This document shows positions 7,614 through 14,501 of a stretch of DNA of 14,501 bases, one piece after another. How positions within the stretch are numbered: the stretch's first letter is position 1; each line of letters begins with the position of its first letter. Position numbers and translations under genes: made by a program. Origin of the DNA: Bacteroidota bacterium (GTDB lineage: Bacteria > Bacteroidota > Bacteroidia > NS11-12g > UBA955); the NCBI GenBank assembly GCA_027488495.1, contig JAIYBO010000091.1:1-14501 (forward strand), given 5' to 3'. The notes below the pieces were generated by a model that saw only the letters and a program-made list of their open reading frames with translations, was not told the origin of the DNA and ran no database searches.

Positions 7614-9533
7614 ATGCCAACGTGGGCGGAAATATGGGTTGTGCGATTTTTGGGTCGCAAGTATCTACCAACTTGGTTGGTGCTGTTGATTGATTTATCG
7701 TTGGTTACGATATCCTATTTTACTTCACAATTGCTAATTACCAATTTTGATCTTGATAAATTGGCGTCATTTAATTCTCTTCAAGAATTTCTTCTTCTAA
7801 ATGCTTGTTATGGAATTTCTTTTGTTGTTTTTCGAACAAATATTGGTGCGTTTAGACATACAGGAGTAAGGGACTTATTGAGGTTGGGCGAAGCATCTAT
7901 TTTGGCTGCAATTAGTATCTTAATATTTAGCAGATTTGCGAACTATCTCGGAGTTTTTGATACAAAAACATTGACGTTCAACTTGATAATTTTGCAGTCA
8001 GTGTCATTTTTAATGTCAGTAACTGGAATTAGGTTGTTCGTAAAGTTGGTTTACTCCCGATATATATTAAATCCTACAAGTAAAAAAAGTCAAGGCGTAT
8101 TGATTTATGGGGCGGGCACTACGGGTGTAACGGTTAGAAATGCAATAAAGAACGATCGTTCTGCTCACAGAGATGTTGTTGGGTTTATCGATGATAATCC
8201 GAAGTTACAGGGTAAATCGATAGATGGAATTAAGGTGTACTCTAGAGAAAAAGCATTTGAAGCAGATTTTTTAGAGTCTAACAAAGTGATTGAAGTGATT
8301 TGGTCCATCCAAATCATTAAAGGTGAGAGTTTTTACTTTGCAGGTGATCGATGCATTGAAAATAATATTCAATTTCATAGGGTTCCAAATATCAAAGAAT
8401 GGATTGGTGGAAACTTGTCGAGCAAACAGATAAAGAGGGTAAAGATTGAGGATTTGTTGAATCGGACAGTGATTTCATTGGAAAATAGCAAATTACAATC
8501 TTTGATAATGGACAAGGTTGTTCTTGTTACTGGTGCTGCAGGTTCCATAGGGTCCGAATTGTGCAGGCAGATTTTGTTCTATAGGCCCAAGTATTTGGTT
8601 TTGTTTGATCATGCCGAAACACCAATGAATGATTTGCTTTTGGAATTAAGGTCTATGCCTGAATTTGAGAACAATGTGGTGTGTGCGATGGGGGATGTCA
8701 CGCGTGAGAATCGTGTTAGAGAGATTTTTGGTGCCTATAATCCTCAAATAGTTTTTCATGCTGCTGCTTACAAACACGTCCCAATGATGGAGGTGAATGC
8801 GAAGGAAGCGGTTAAGGTGAATATTGAGGGAACACGCATTGTAGCGACTACGGCCATAGACAATCAAGTTGAGAAGTTTGTTTTGATCTCAACGGACAAA
8901 GCGGTTAACCCAACCAATGTAATGGGAGCAACCAAAAGAGCGGCAGAAATATTGGTTCAGAGTATTTCCAAAAGAGGAAAAACCGAGTTTATTACAACGC
9001 GCTTTGGGAATGTTTTAGGTTCCAATGGTTCTGTAATTCCATTGTTTCACAAGCAGATTGAGAATCGACAGCCTTTGACGGTAACTCACCGCGATGTCAT
9101 CAGATATTTTATGACGATCCCAGAGGCTTGTCAGTTGGTTTTTGAAGCAGCAACCATGGGTAATGGCGGAGAAATTTTTGTATTTGATATGGGAGAGCCT
9201 GTGCGAATTTATGATCTTGCCGAGAAGATGATTCGTTTGAGTGGCCTTACATTGAATAGAGATATTAGCATTCTTGAAACGGGTTTAAGGCCGGGTGAGA
9301 AATTGTATGAAGAGTTACTTTCAGATGCTGAAACCACATTGCCAACCCACCATCCCAAAATAATGGTGGCGCAAGTTTCTACTCCACCGGAGGATGTGTC
9401 TGGGTCTTTGTTCACATCGTTGTTTTATGCTTGTAACAATGGAAAAACAGACATAGAAATTGTTACTACATTGAAAGAGTTAATTCCCGAGTATATCAGT
9501 CAGAACAGTGCGTTTTCTGAACTGGATAAATAA
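7614..9533 (+). CDS. Membrane-bound nucleotide-sugar 4,6-dehydratase/epimerase (WbpM/CapD/FlaA1-like)
   Basis: This 639-residue protein has the full long-form architecture. Four membrane helices lie at about 18-40, 57-73, 92-109 and 120-140. A first Rossmann domain follows with GAGTTG at 166-171, then the catalytic extended SDR domain with the NAD-binding GAAGSIG at 307-313. The active site reads STDKAVNPTN then Met437 and Lys441: methionine replaces the usual tyrosine of the SYK triad, as is known for long WbpM-type enzymes. These convert UDP-GlcNAc (or a related sugar) to the 4-keto-6-deoxy intermediate for surface polysaccharide or glycoprotein glycans. ATG 7614 puts WLVLLID at the normal place; an ATG 12 codons earlier is less likely. 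No other glycan genes are in view. The gene is AT-richer and uses CTT, CTA and TTA leucine codons more than its neighbours, which may indicate transfer. Confidence 0.9.
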   Translation: MPTWAEIWVVRFLGRKYLPTWLVLLIDLSLVTISYFTSQLLITNFDLDKLASFNSLQEFLLLNACYGISFVVFRTNIGAFRHTGVRDLLRLGEASILAAISILIFSRFANYLGVFDTKTLTFNLIILQSVSFLMSVTGIRLFVKLVYSRYILNPTSKKSQGVLIYGAGTTGVTVRNAIKNDRSAHRDVVGFIDDNPKLQGKSIDGIKVYSREKAFEADFLESNKVIEVIWSIQIIKGESFYFAGDRCIENNIQFHRVPNIKEWIGGNLSSKQIKRVKIEDLLNRTVISLENSKLQSLIMDKVVLVTGAAGSIGSELCRQILFYRPKYLVLFDHAETPMNDLLLELRSMPEFENNVVCAMGDVTRENRVREIFGAYNPQIVFHAAAYKHVPMMEVNAKEAVKVNIEGTRIVATTAIDNQVEKFVLISTDKAVNPTNVMGATKRAAEILVQSISKRGKTEFITTRFGNVLGSNGSVIPLFHKQIENRQPLTVTHRDVIRYFMTIPEACQLVFEAATMGNGGEIFVFDMGEPVRIYDLAEKMIRLSGLTLNRDISILETGLRPGEKLYEELLSDAETTLPTHHPKIMVAQVSTPPEDVSGSLFTSLFYACNNGKTDIEIVTTLKELIPEYISQNSAFSELDK

Positions 9534-11060
9534 TTAAATCTCTTTTCTCAAACGAGCAACAGGGATGCCGAGTTGTTCGCGGTATTTGGCTACGGTTCTG
9601 CGGGCGATGTTGTATCCTTTTTCCTTTAGCAAGTCCATGAGCGCTTCGTCTGTGAGAGGTTTGATTTTGTCTTCCTGACCGATGGCATCTCCAAGGATTT
9701 TTTTGATTTCACGGTTGCTGACTTCTTCGCCTTCTTCATTGGTTAAGCCTTCGGAGAAGAAAAATTTCAAAGGAAAAATGCCAAAATCTGTTTCCACGTA
9801 TTTGCTATTGGCCACCCTTGAAATGGTTGAAATGTCCAATTCTACCTGTGTGGCAATGTCTTTGAGAATCATGGGTCTGAGTTTGGTTTCATCGCCACCT
9901 TCAATGAAAAACTCTCTTTGCCTTTGAACAATGGCTTGCATGGTTTTCATGAGGGTGTTTTGACGTTGTTTTACGCTATCAATAAACCACTTGGCGCCAT
10001 CAACCTTTTGTTTGATGTATTGTACCGCGTCGCGGAGCTGTTTTTCTTTGTGAGCACTGGATTCGTAGGCCTTTAGTGTTTCAACGTAAGAGGCGCTGAG
10101 CCTGAGTTCTGGGGCGTTTCGGCCATTGAGTCGCACCTGTAAAACACCATCGTCGTTGGCTACAGAGAAATCCGGCACGATGTATTGGGTTTTTACGTGC
10201 ACGCTGCCGTTCTCCCCCGGTTTGGGGTTGAGCTTTAAGATTTCATTCATGGCCGCCTTGAGCTGCTCATCGTTGATCTTTAAACTCTTTTTAATTTTAT
10301 CGTAATGTTTCTTGGTGAACGCATCAAACTGCTCACTCAGCAATTTTTCCGCAATGTCTATGGCGGGATTGTCTCCGTAATCTTTTTTGTAGAGTTGCAG
10401 CAATAGACATTCTTGTAGGTCGCGTGCGGCAATTCCTGGCGGGTCGAAGTTCTGAATTTTGATTAACAGTCGTTCTAACTTGGCTTCTGTGGTGATGATG
10501 TTCTCATTGAAGGCGAGGTCATTGACGATGCTCCTGAGTTCTCTTCGGAGGTAACCATCATCTTCGATACTGCCAATGAGGTGGTAGACCAATTCGAGTT
10601 CTTGGTCTTCGAAGATGGCCCTGGCCTGTTCGTAGAGGTATTCGTGGAAGGTGCTTTGCGCCGCCATGGGCATGTCGCGCTGTTCTTCGTTGTTATAATC
10701 TTCACCCATGCGAAAACTGCCAAAATCGTCATCGCCACCGGCTCTGAGGAGCTCGTCTACGTTGATGTCGTGACTGTATTCATCGAAATCATTGTTTACA
10801 TTGAGGTCTTCTGCATCGTAACTTTCTTTGTTTTCGTCGGTTTTCTCTTTGCTGATTTCGTTGTTTCTTTCATCGCCACCGCGGTAGTCGATGCCATCAT
10901 CCACGCCTTCGAGGTTTTCCAATGCGGGATTGTCGAGCAGCTCTTGACTCACCTTTTCCTCAAAATCTTGGGTGTTGAGCTGCAGCAGCTTGATGAACTG
11001 AATCTGCTGGGGACTCAGTTTTTGCAGAAACTTTTGCGATAACTCTTGTTTGAGGGCCAT
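9534..11060 (-). CDS. rpoN: RNA polymerase sigma-54 factor
   Basis: A 508-residue sigma-54 that directs RNA polymerase to -24/-12 promoters and needs AAA+ activators to open them. The N-terminal activator-interacting region is glutamine/leucine-rich (LSQKFLQKLSPQQIQFIKLL). It is followed by an unusually acidic linker at about 54-130 (many D, E and N), the core-binding domain, a helix-turn-helix region (LKDIATQVELDISTISRVAN) and the diagnostic RpoN box ARRTVAKYRE at 486-495. The start MALKQELSQK matches the family start exactly. No sigma-54 activator gene is in the window. The gene is divergent from asnS and convergent with the dehydratase gene; the two stop codons touch (TAA then TTA). Its promoter sits only a few bases before the ATG. 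Confidence 0.97.
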   Translation of the reverse strand: MALKQELSQKFLQKLSPQQIQFIKLLQLNTQDFEEKVSQELLDNPALENLEGVDDGIDYRGGDERNNEISKEKTDENKESYDAEDLNVNNDFDEYSHDINVDELLRAGGDDDFGSFRMGEDYNNEEQRDMPMAAQSTFHEYLYEQARAIFEDQELELVYHLIGSIEDDGYLRRELRSIVNDLAFNENIITTEAKLERLLIKIQNFDPPGIAARDLQECLLLQLYKKDYGDNPAIDIAEKLLSEQFDAFTKKHYDKIKKSLKINDEQLKAAMNEILKLNPKPGENGSVHVKTQYIVPDFSVANDDGVLQVRLNGRNAPELRLSASYVETLKAYESSAHKEKQLRDAVQYIKQKVDGAKWFIDSVKQRQNTLMKTMQAIVQRQREFFIEGGDETKLRPMILKDIATQVELDISTISRVANSKYVETDFGIFPLKFFFSEGLTNEEGEEVSNREIKKILGDAIGQEDKIKPLTDEALMDLLKEKGYNIARRTVAKYREQLGIPVARLRKEI

Positions 11061-11064
11061 ATCA

Positions 11065-11095
11065 CAAATATAGTCGAGTTGCGCTTAATAACAAA
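11065..11095 (-). promoter_or_regulatory. rpoN promoter, TTTG-N19-TATATTTG
   Basis: On the minus strand TTTG (11095-11092) and TATATTTG (11072-11065) are separated by 19 bases, an exact match to the Bacteroidota vegetative consensus TTTG-N19-TAnnTTTG. With the usual spacing transcription would begin about one base before the rpoN ATG at 11060, so the mRNA would be essentially leaderless. Confidence 0.65.
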
Positions 11096-11125
11096 TATCG
11101 TGCCAAAAATTTTAAACCCTTTTCT

Positions 11126-11133
11126 TATCTTTG
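11126..11133 (+). promoter_or_regulatory. -7 element for asnS
   Basis: TATCTTTG is a perfect match to TAnnTTTG and lies 41 bases before the asnS ATG. No TTTG at the -33 spacing is evident, so the upstream element is weak or absent. It shares the intergenic region with the divergent rpoN promoter, about 31 bases away. Confidence 0.45.
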
Positions 11134-11174
11134 TAGGGGAAGTCATTTTTTCCTTTCACAGAACTACGTCAAAC

Positions 11175-12719
11175 ATGAGCACAAAAGATTTTACCACAGC
11201 ATCGCCAAGCATTGAACATTTGCAGAAACACATCCAAGAAACGGTAACGTTGCGGGGTTGGGTTGCGAATAAGCGGGAGGGTAAGGGAATCGTTTTTATC
11301 ATCTTGCGGGATGGCACTGGATTTTGTCAGTGTGTAGTAACCGCTGAAACTTCTAGTGAGTTGGATTTGGCCGCGGCGCAATCTGTGAGTTTGGAAACAA
11401 GTGTGATTTTGAAGGGTGTGGTGAAGGCCGATGAGAAACAGGTTGGTGGGGTGGAATTGCAGGTGACTTCGGTAGAAGTTGTGGGTGTTTCAGAGAACTA
11501 TCCGATTGCCAAAAAAGAGCATGGTATTGAATTTTTGATGGACCAGCGCCATTTGTGGTTGCGCAGTACCCGTCAATGGGCGATCATGCGCATCCGTAAC
11601 ACCATCATCTTTGCGATACATGAATACTTTCAGGGACAGGGCTTTGTGCAGATGGATGCCCCTATTTTCACGGGCAACGCTTGTGAAGGCACAAGCACTT
11701 TGTTTGAAACCGATTTTTACGGAGAGCCCGCATTTTTGAGTCAGAGCGGCCAGTTGTACGGCGAGGCGATGGCGATGGCGATGGGCAAGATATATACGTT
11801 TGGACCTACTTTTAGGGCTGAAAAATCGAAGACGCGCAGGCATTTATCAGAATTTTGGATGATTGAGCCAGAGATGGCTTTTTACGATATTTTCCAAAAC
11901 ATGGATTGCATAGAAGGATTTTTGCAGCATGTGGTGGGCAAGGTTTTGGAGAAATGTGAGCACGAATTGGAAACGATAGGTAGAGATGTCGCAGTATTGA
12001 AGAGCAGTTTGGGTGAGTTTCCGCGAATGACCTACGATCAGGCGGTGCGGATCATCAAGGGTGAAGAGGACGTGAATGGTGTGAACAGTATCAAGAGTTT
12101 GGAGGATGAGCTATCGCGATGCGAAGGTTTGTTGGCTTCCATTGAAGCAGAGATTGCGGAGCGTGAGGCCAAGGTGGCCACACCGGGGATGAAGAAGGGT
12201 GAGATCAATTTCCACCAAACCAAGATTACTCAATTGAAGCAGGAGAAGGGTGATGTGGAGGAGGATTTGAGGAACATTCCAACTTGGATCGCGAGTGCGA
12301 AGAATTTCGAATATGGTGATGATTTTGGGGGATCCGACGAGACGGTATTGACTAGGTTGTTTGACCGTCCGGTGATGGTGTACGACTGGCCGCACGAGGT
12401 GAAGGCTTTTTATTTGAAGCGGAATCCTGAGGATTCGAGATTTGCTAGGGGTGTGGATGTATTGGCACCGGAGGGATACGGAGAGATTGTGGGCGGTGGC
12501 GAGCGTGAAACGGATGTGAATCTATTGACCGCAAAAATTGTGGAGCACCAGTTGCCGATGGAGGATTTTGAATGGTATTTGGATTTGCGCAGATATGGAT
12601 CTGTACCACACGCTGGATTTGGTTTGGGATTGGAGCGTTTGGTGACATGGGTTTGTAAATTGAAGCATGTACGGGAAAGCATTCCCTTTCCGAGGATGTA
12701 TGGCAGATTGAAGCCCTAG
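11175..12719 (+). CDS. asnS: Asparaginyl-tRNA synthetase with a helical insertion
   Basis: This 514-residue class IIb enzyme attaches asparagine to tRNA-Asn. The N-terminal OB-fold anticodon-binding domain is clear (VTLRGWVANKREGKGIVFIILRDG). Class II motif 2 is FRAEKSKTRRHLSEFWMIEPE (starting near 213) and motif 3 is GFGLGLERLV (near 480). The RHLSEFWMIEPE wording fits AsnRS rather than AspRS. The protein is longer than the roughly 465 residues of the E. coli enzyme because of a segment at about 296-380, with two charged heptad-like helices (LEDELSRCEGLLASIEAEIAE and a second rich in K, Q and E) joined by a glycine/lysine turn. It resembles a coiled-coil hairpin between conserved catalytic blocks. 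ATG 11175 is chosen because the sequence before it has no family match and contains the promoter. It ends with TAG. Confidence 0.95.
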   Translation: MSTKDFTTASPSIEHLQKHIQETVTLRGWVANKREGKGIVFIILRDGTGFCQCVVTAETSSELDLAAAQSVSLETSVILKGVVKADEKQVGGVELQVTSVEVVGVSENYPIAKKEHGIEFLMDQRHLWLRSTRQWAIMRIRNTIIFAIHEYFQGQGFVQMDAPIFTGNACEGTSTLFETDFYGEPAFLSQSGQLYGEAMAMAMGKIYTFGPTFRAEKSKTRRHLSEFWMIEPEMAFYDIFQNMDCIEGFLQHVVGKVLEKCEHELETIGRDVAVLKSSLGEFPRMTYDQAVRIIKGEEDVNGVNSIKSLEDELSRCEGLLASIEAEIAEREAKVATPGMKKGEINFHQTKITQLKQEKGDVEEDLRNIPTWIASAKNFEYGDDFGGSDETVLTRLFDRPVMVYDWPHEVKAFYLKRNPEDSRFARGVDVLAPEGYGEIVGGGERETDVNLLTAKIVEHQLPMEDFEWYLDLRRYGSVPHAGFGLGLERLVTWVCKLKHVRESIPFPRMYGRLKP

Positions 12720-12887
12720 TTGGTGTAAGTTTGGACACTTTTGGGGTGTGTTTGTGGGCCAATCAAGCATTTTTGGAGTGTTTTTTTAGTTATCAAGTAT
12801 TTGATTATTATGCAATTAGTAAAATTTTTTGCGTTTTCCACACTTTGTTAACATTTAAACAAACTTGTTGGTATATTTGTGGTCCTT
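12720..12887. other. Intergenic region between asnS and the tetR-type gene
   Basis: This 168-base AT-rich stretch holds the tetR-type promoter at its end and T-rich runs near 12773-12787. No strong hairpin terminator for asnS was found; only weak short stems such as CCAA/TTGG near 12760-12776 are visible. No RNA gene or small protein gene is supported. Confidence 0.5.
12859..12880 (+). promoter_or_regulatory. Promoter -7 box and possible operator before the tetR-type gene
   Basis: TATATTTG at 12872-12879 matches TAnnTTTG and lies 8 bases before the ATG at 12888. The nearest upstream TTTG (12844-12847) is 24 bases away, slightly long. ACAAA (12859-12863) and TTTGT (12876-12880) form an inverted repeat across the -7 box, and ACAAACTTGT is a shorter imperfect palindrome. 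TetR proteins usually repress their own promoters from such sites, so an operator is possible but not shown. Confidence 0.3.
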
Positions 12888-13640
12888 ATGAGCACATCTA
12901 CACGACAATTGATCTTACAACGTTGCTTTGAAGCCATTCAATCGAAGGGTTTTGAGACTTTGCGAACAGACAAAGAAATTGCCCGTTTGAAAATCACCAA
13001 AGGTGCCTTTTACCATTACTTTCCGAATAAATCGGAATTGGGGTATGCGGTGGTTGATGAGGTGATGTTGCCTTTTTACGAGCAAAAATGGGCGAGTTTG
13101 GCCAACATAGAAACAGGTGTTGCGGATGCTTTGATTGCGGCATTGGAACATGAAAAAACTAAAGCCACAGAAACGAGCATCAAACGTGGAGATGTATTAA
13201 CCAATATGATTTTGGAGATGAGTCATTCTGATGATTTGTTTCGCCAGAAACTCGAAGTGGTAAATGAGGTGCAAGTAAAAATTATTCAGAAGGCCATCAT
13301 GGCTGGAAGGATTGCTGGGGAATTGAAGAATCAAACGGATGCACGCTCAATGGCCTTGTTTATTGTGGGTCAGTTGATGGGCTGCTATACCATTTCGAAG
13401 GTTCGCGCTTCCAAAGAAACATTTGTGAGCATGGTTGGAACACTTCAAAAGCAATTGAAAGACACTTTGGTTGTTGATGCTGCGCCATCAAAAATCACCG
13501 ATGTGGTAAGTTCTAGCAGTGCCAATTCTTCTGTAAGTAATCCTGTAAACAACGTATCTATGAACGGTAATTCATTTGCAAGAATTGAGGAGAAGTCAGA
13601 AGAAAAATCAAAAGGCGGTTGGTTTTCACGCAACCGTTAA
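12888..13640 (+). CDS. TetR/AcrR-family transcriptional regulator with low-complexity tail
   Basis: A 250-residue DNA-binding regulator. The N-terminal TetR helix-turn-helix is at about 8-56, with the recognition signature LKITKGAFYHYFPNKSELG typical of the family. An all-helical ligand/dimer domain runs to about residue 193. Beyond it is a tail of about 57 residues not usual in TetR proteins: rich in Ser, Asn and Val (SSSSANSSVSNPVNN), then acidic/lysine-rich (RIEEKSEEKSK), ending GGWFSRNR. It looks disordered. ATG 12888 is chosen; a GTG three codons earlier overlaps the -7 box. The gene stands alone between asnS and a terminator, so its targets are elsewhere or itself. The ligand is unknown. 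Confidence 0.88.
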   Translation: MSTSTRQLILQRCFEAIQSKGFETLRTDKEIARLKITKGAFYHYFPNKSELGYAVVDEVMLPFYEQKWASLANIETGVADALIAALEHEKTKATETSIKRGDVLTNMILEMSHSDDLFRQKLEVVNEVQVKIIQKAIMAGRIAGELKNQTDARSMALFIVGQLMGCYTISKVRASKETFVSMVGTLQKQLKDTLVVDAAPSKITDVVSSSSANSSVSNPVNNVSMNGNSFARIEEKSEEKSKGGWFSRNR

Positions 13641-13717
13641 TCAAACAGGATTCAAGGATGCTGTGGGTGTTGTTAGTTGCTCCCTGCGGTGAAATCCAAG
13701 AAACAAATAGCTCAATA

Positions 13718-13747
13718 AAAAAGGGCTTCCGTGAGGAAGCCCTTTTT
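13718..13747. terminator. Bidirectional rho-independent terminator
   Basis: AAAAAGGGCTTCC (13718-13730), a GTGA loop (13731-13734) and GGAAGCCCTTTTT (13735-13747) form a perfect 13-bp stem with a GNRA-type tetraloop. The A run on the left and the T run on the right give a U tract on either strand. It lies between the convergent TetR-type gene and the S46 peptidase gene and would end both. Confidence 0.92.
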
Positions 13748-13768
13748 GTTTATCAGGGGTTGTGAAAA

Positions 13769-14501
13769 TTATTTCACGATTGTCATTTCATCGATCAGGT
13801 GCTTGGCGCCGCCCAATTTTTCAACGATGAACAAGGTGTAGCGAACATCCAAACTGATGGTGCGCTGTACTTTGGGTAAGAACGCGAAATCAGAACTGAT
13901 TGCTTCCCAGTTACCATCGAACGCAGTACCGATCAATTCACCTTTGGCGTTCATCACAGGACTTCCGCTGTTACCACCGGTAATGTCGTTGTCACTCAAG
14001 AAGCAAGTGTGCAACTCACCGTCTTTATCGGCATATTGACCATAGTCTTTCGCGCGAATCAATGCCAACAAAGGCTGTGGGGCGTCGAATTCAAAATCCG
14101 CTGCTTTGTATTTTTCCAAAATGCCTTTGGCTGTGGTGAAGTAGGCATAGCTTACCGCATCGCGGGCATCGTAGGCCTTCACGGTGCCGTATGTTAAACG
14201 CATGGTTCCGTTTGCATCAGGGGCCATGGCTTGTCCGCTGGGCAACATTTCCATTTGGGCCGACAAGAACAATCTGTTGGCGCGATCCAATTTGCTGTTG
14301 ATGCCATCGTACACGGGTTTTAGATCTACGCGCAATTTGTTGAGGTAGCCTTGGGTGATTTTGTAAAGCACATCGCCTTCCAATTTGCTGGCAGAGGGTT
14401 TGCCCAAGAATTTGGCCATGCGCTCTTTGTTGGTGAATATGGATTTGGCGAAAATGGCTTCGGCCACTGCGGTGTAGTTTTTCTTGTATTTCAATACCAT
14501 C
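13769..14501 (-). CDS. S46-family dipeptidyl-peptidase, C-terminal part (5' end outside window)
   Basis: About 244 C-terminal residues are visible; the gene continues beyond the right edge and stops with TAA at 13769-13771. S46 enzymes (DPP7/DPP11) are periplasmic serine exopeptidases that release dipeptides, feeding peptide-using Bacteroidota. The catalytic serine is in DITGGNSGSPVMN (codon at 13967-13969), the chymotrypsin-type GNSGS motif. Eighteen residues later the sequence is FDGNWE. That glycine (codon 13913-13915) corresponds to position 673, where DPP7 has Gly and DPP11 has Arg, so a DPP7-like preference for hydrophobic P1 residues is inferred rather than Asp/Glu. The catalytic His and Asp lie in the missing N-terminal part. 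The last ATG in view at 14498-14500 is unlikely to be the true start. Confidence 0.92.
   Translation of the reverse strand, partial: MVLKYKKNYTAVAEAIFAKSIFTNKERMAKFLGKPSASKLEGDVLYKITQGYLNKLRVDLKPVYDGINSKLDRANRLFLSAQMEMLPSGQAMAPDANGTMRLTYGTVKAYDARDAVSYAYFTTAKGILEKYKAADFEFDAPQPLLALIRAKDYGQYADKDGELHTCFLSDNDITGGNSGSPVMNAKGELIGTAFDGNWEAISSDFAFLPKVQRTISLDVRYTLFIVEKLGGAKHLIDEMTIVK

Noticed and set aside
10581..11042. 153-codon open frame on the + strand opposite the rpoN 5' end
   Set aside because: It is antisense to the acidic linker of rpoN; its Val/Phe/Ile-rich translation is what reversed Asp/Glu/Asn codons produce. The rpoN frame is certain.
11046..11174. Longer asnS start at 11046
   Set aside because: It would overlap rpoN and read through the promoter region; the family N-terminus begins near ATG 11175.
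12760..12790. Possible asnS terminator
   Set aside because: Only a 4-bp CCAA/TTGG stem precedes the T run; too weak to call.
1..14501. CRISPR arrays, tRNA genes, IS elements, phage or toxin-antitoxin genes
   Set aside because: No direct-repeat arrays, cloverleaf, transposase or phage-like proteins were seen; the genes are mostly housekeeping.

Overview
The window looks like chromosomal DNA of a Bacteroidota member, probably not a classical Bacteroides. The evidence is a secreted M43 metalloprotease with a type IX secretion (T9SS) C-terminal domain, an S46 dipeptidyl-peptidase, a lipoprotein-type LptC next to an outer-membrane beta-barrel gene, promoters of the TTTG/TAnnTTTG type, and little sign of Shine-Dalgarno sites. 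Most genes strongly prefer TTG for leucine. No rRNA, tRNA, CRISPR array, IS element or phage gene was seen.

Layout. Bases 1-1877 hold the end of an envelope operon: an outer-membrane barrel protein (5' end outside the window), lptC, and a small membrane protein that overlaps lptC. Bases 1900-4245 hold pheT (phenylalanyl-tRNA synthetase beta chain), which carries one in-frame TAG at codon 236; the frame is intact on both sides. Next come an unrecognised seven-helix membrane protein (4280-5122), a PaaG-like crotonase-fold isomerase (5157-5939), a T9SS-secreted M43 zinc metalloprotease (6059-7504) and a membrane-bound, WbpM/CapD-like nucleotide-sugar 4,6-dehydratase (7614-9533). That last gene is visibly AT-richer than its neighbours. 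The minus-strand rpoN (sigma-54) abuts it tail to tail with no base between the stop codons. rpoN and asnS (asparaginyl-tRNA synthetase) are divergent and share a promoter region of about 115 bp. A TetR-type regulator with a serine/asparagine-rich tail follows. A perfect hairpin then acts as a shared terminator between it and a convergent S46 dipeptidyl-peptidase gene, whose 5' end lies beyond the right edge.

Most of the region is housekeeping: envelope biogenesis, two aminoacyl-tRNA synthetases and a sigma factor, plus peptide degradation by secreted or periplasmic enzymes. The strongest anomaly is the amber codon inside the essential gene pheT. TAG ends lptC, pheT itself and asnS at natural-looking C-termini, so general reassignment of TAG is unlikely. 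Sequence error, a recent mutation, or local readthrough/suppression remain possible. I did not find a convincing new multi-gene system in this window.
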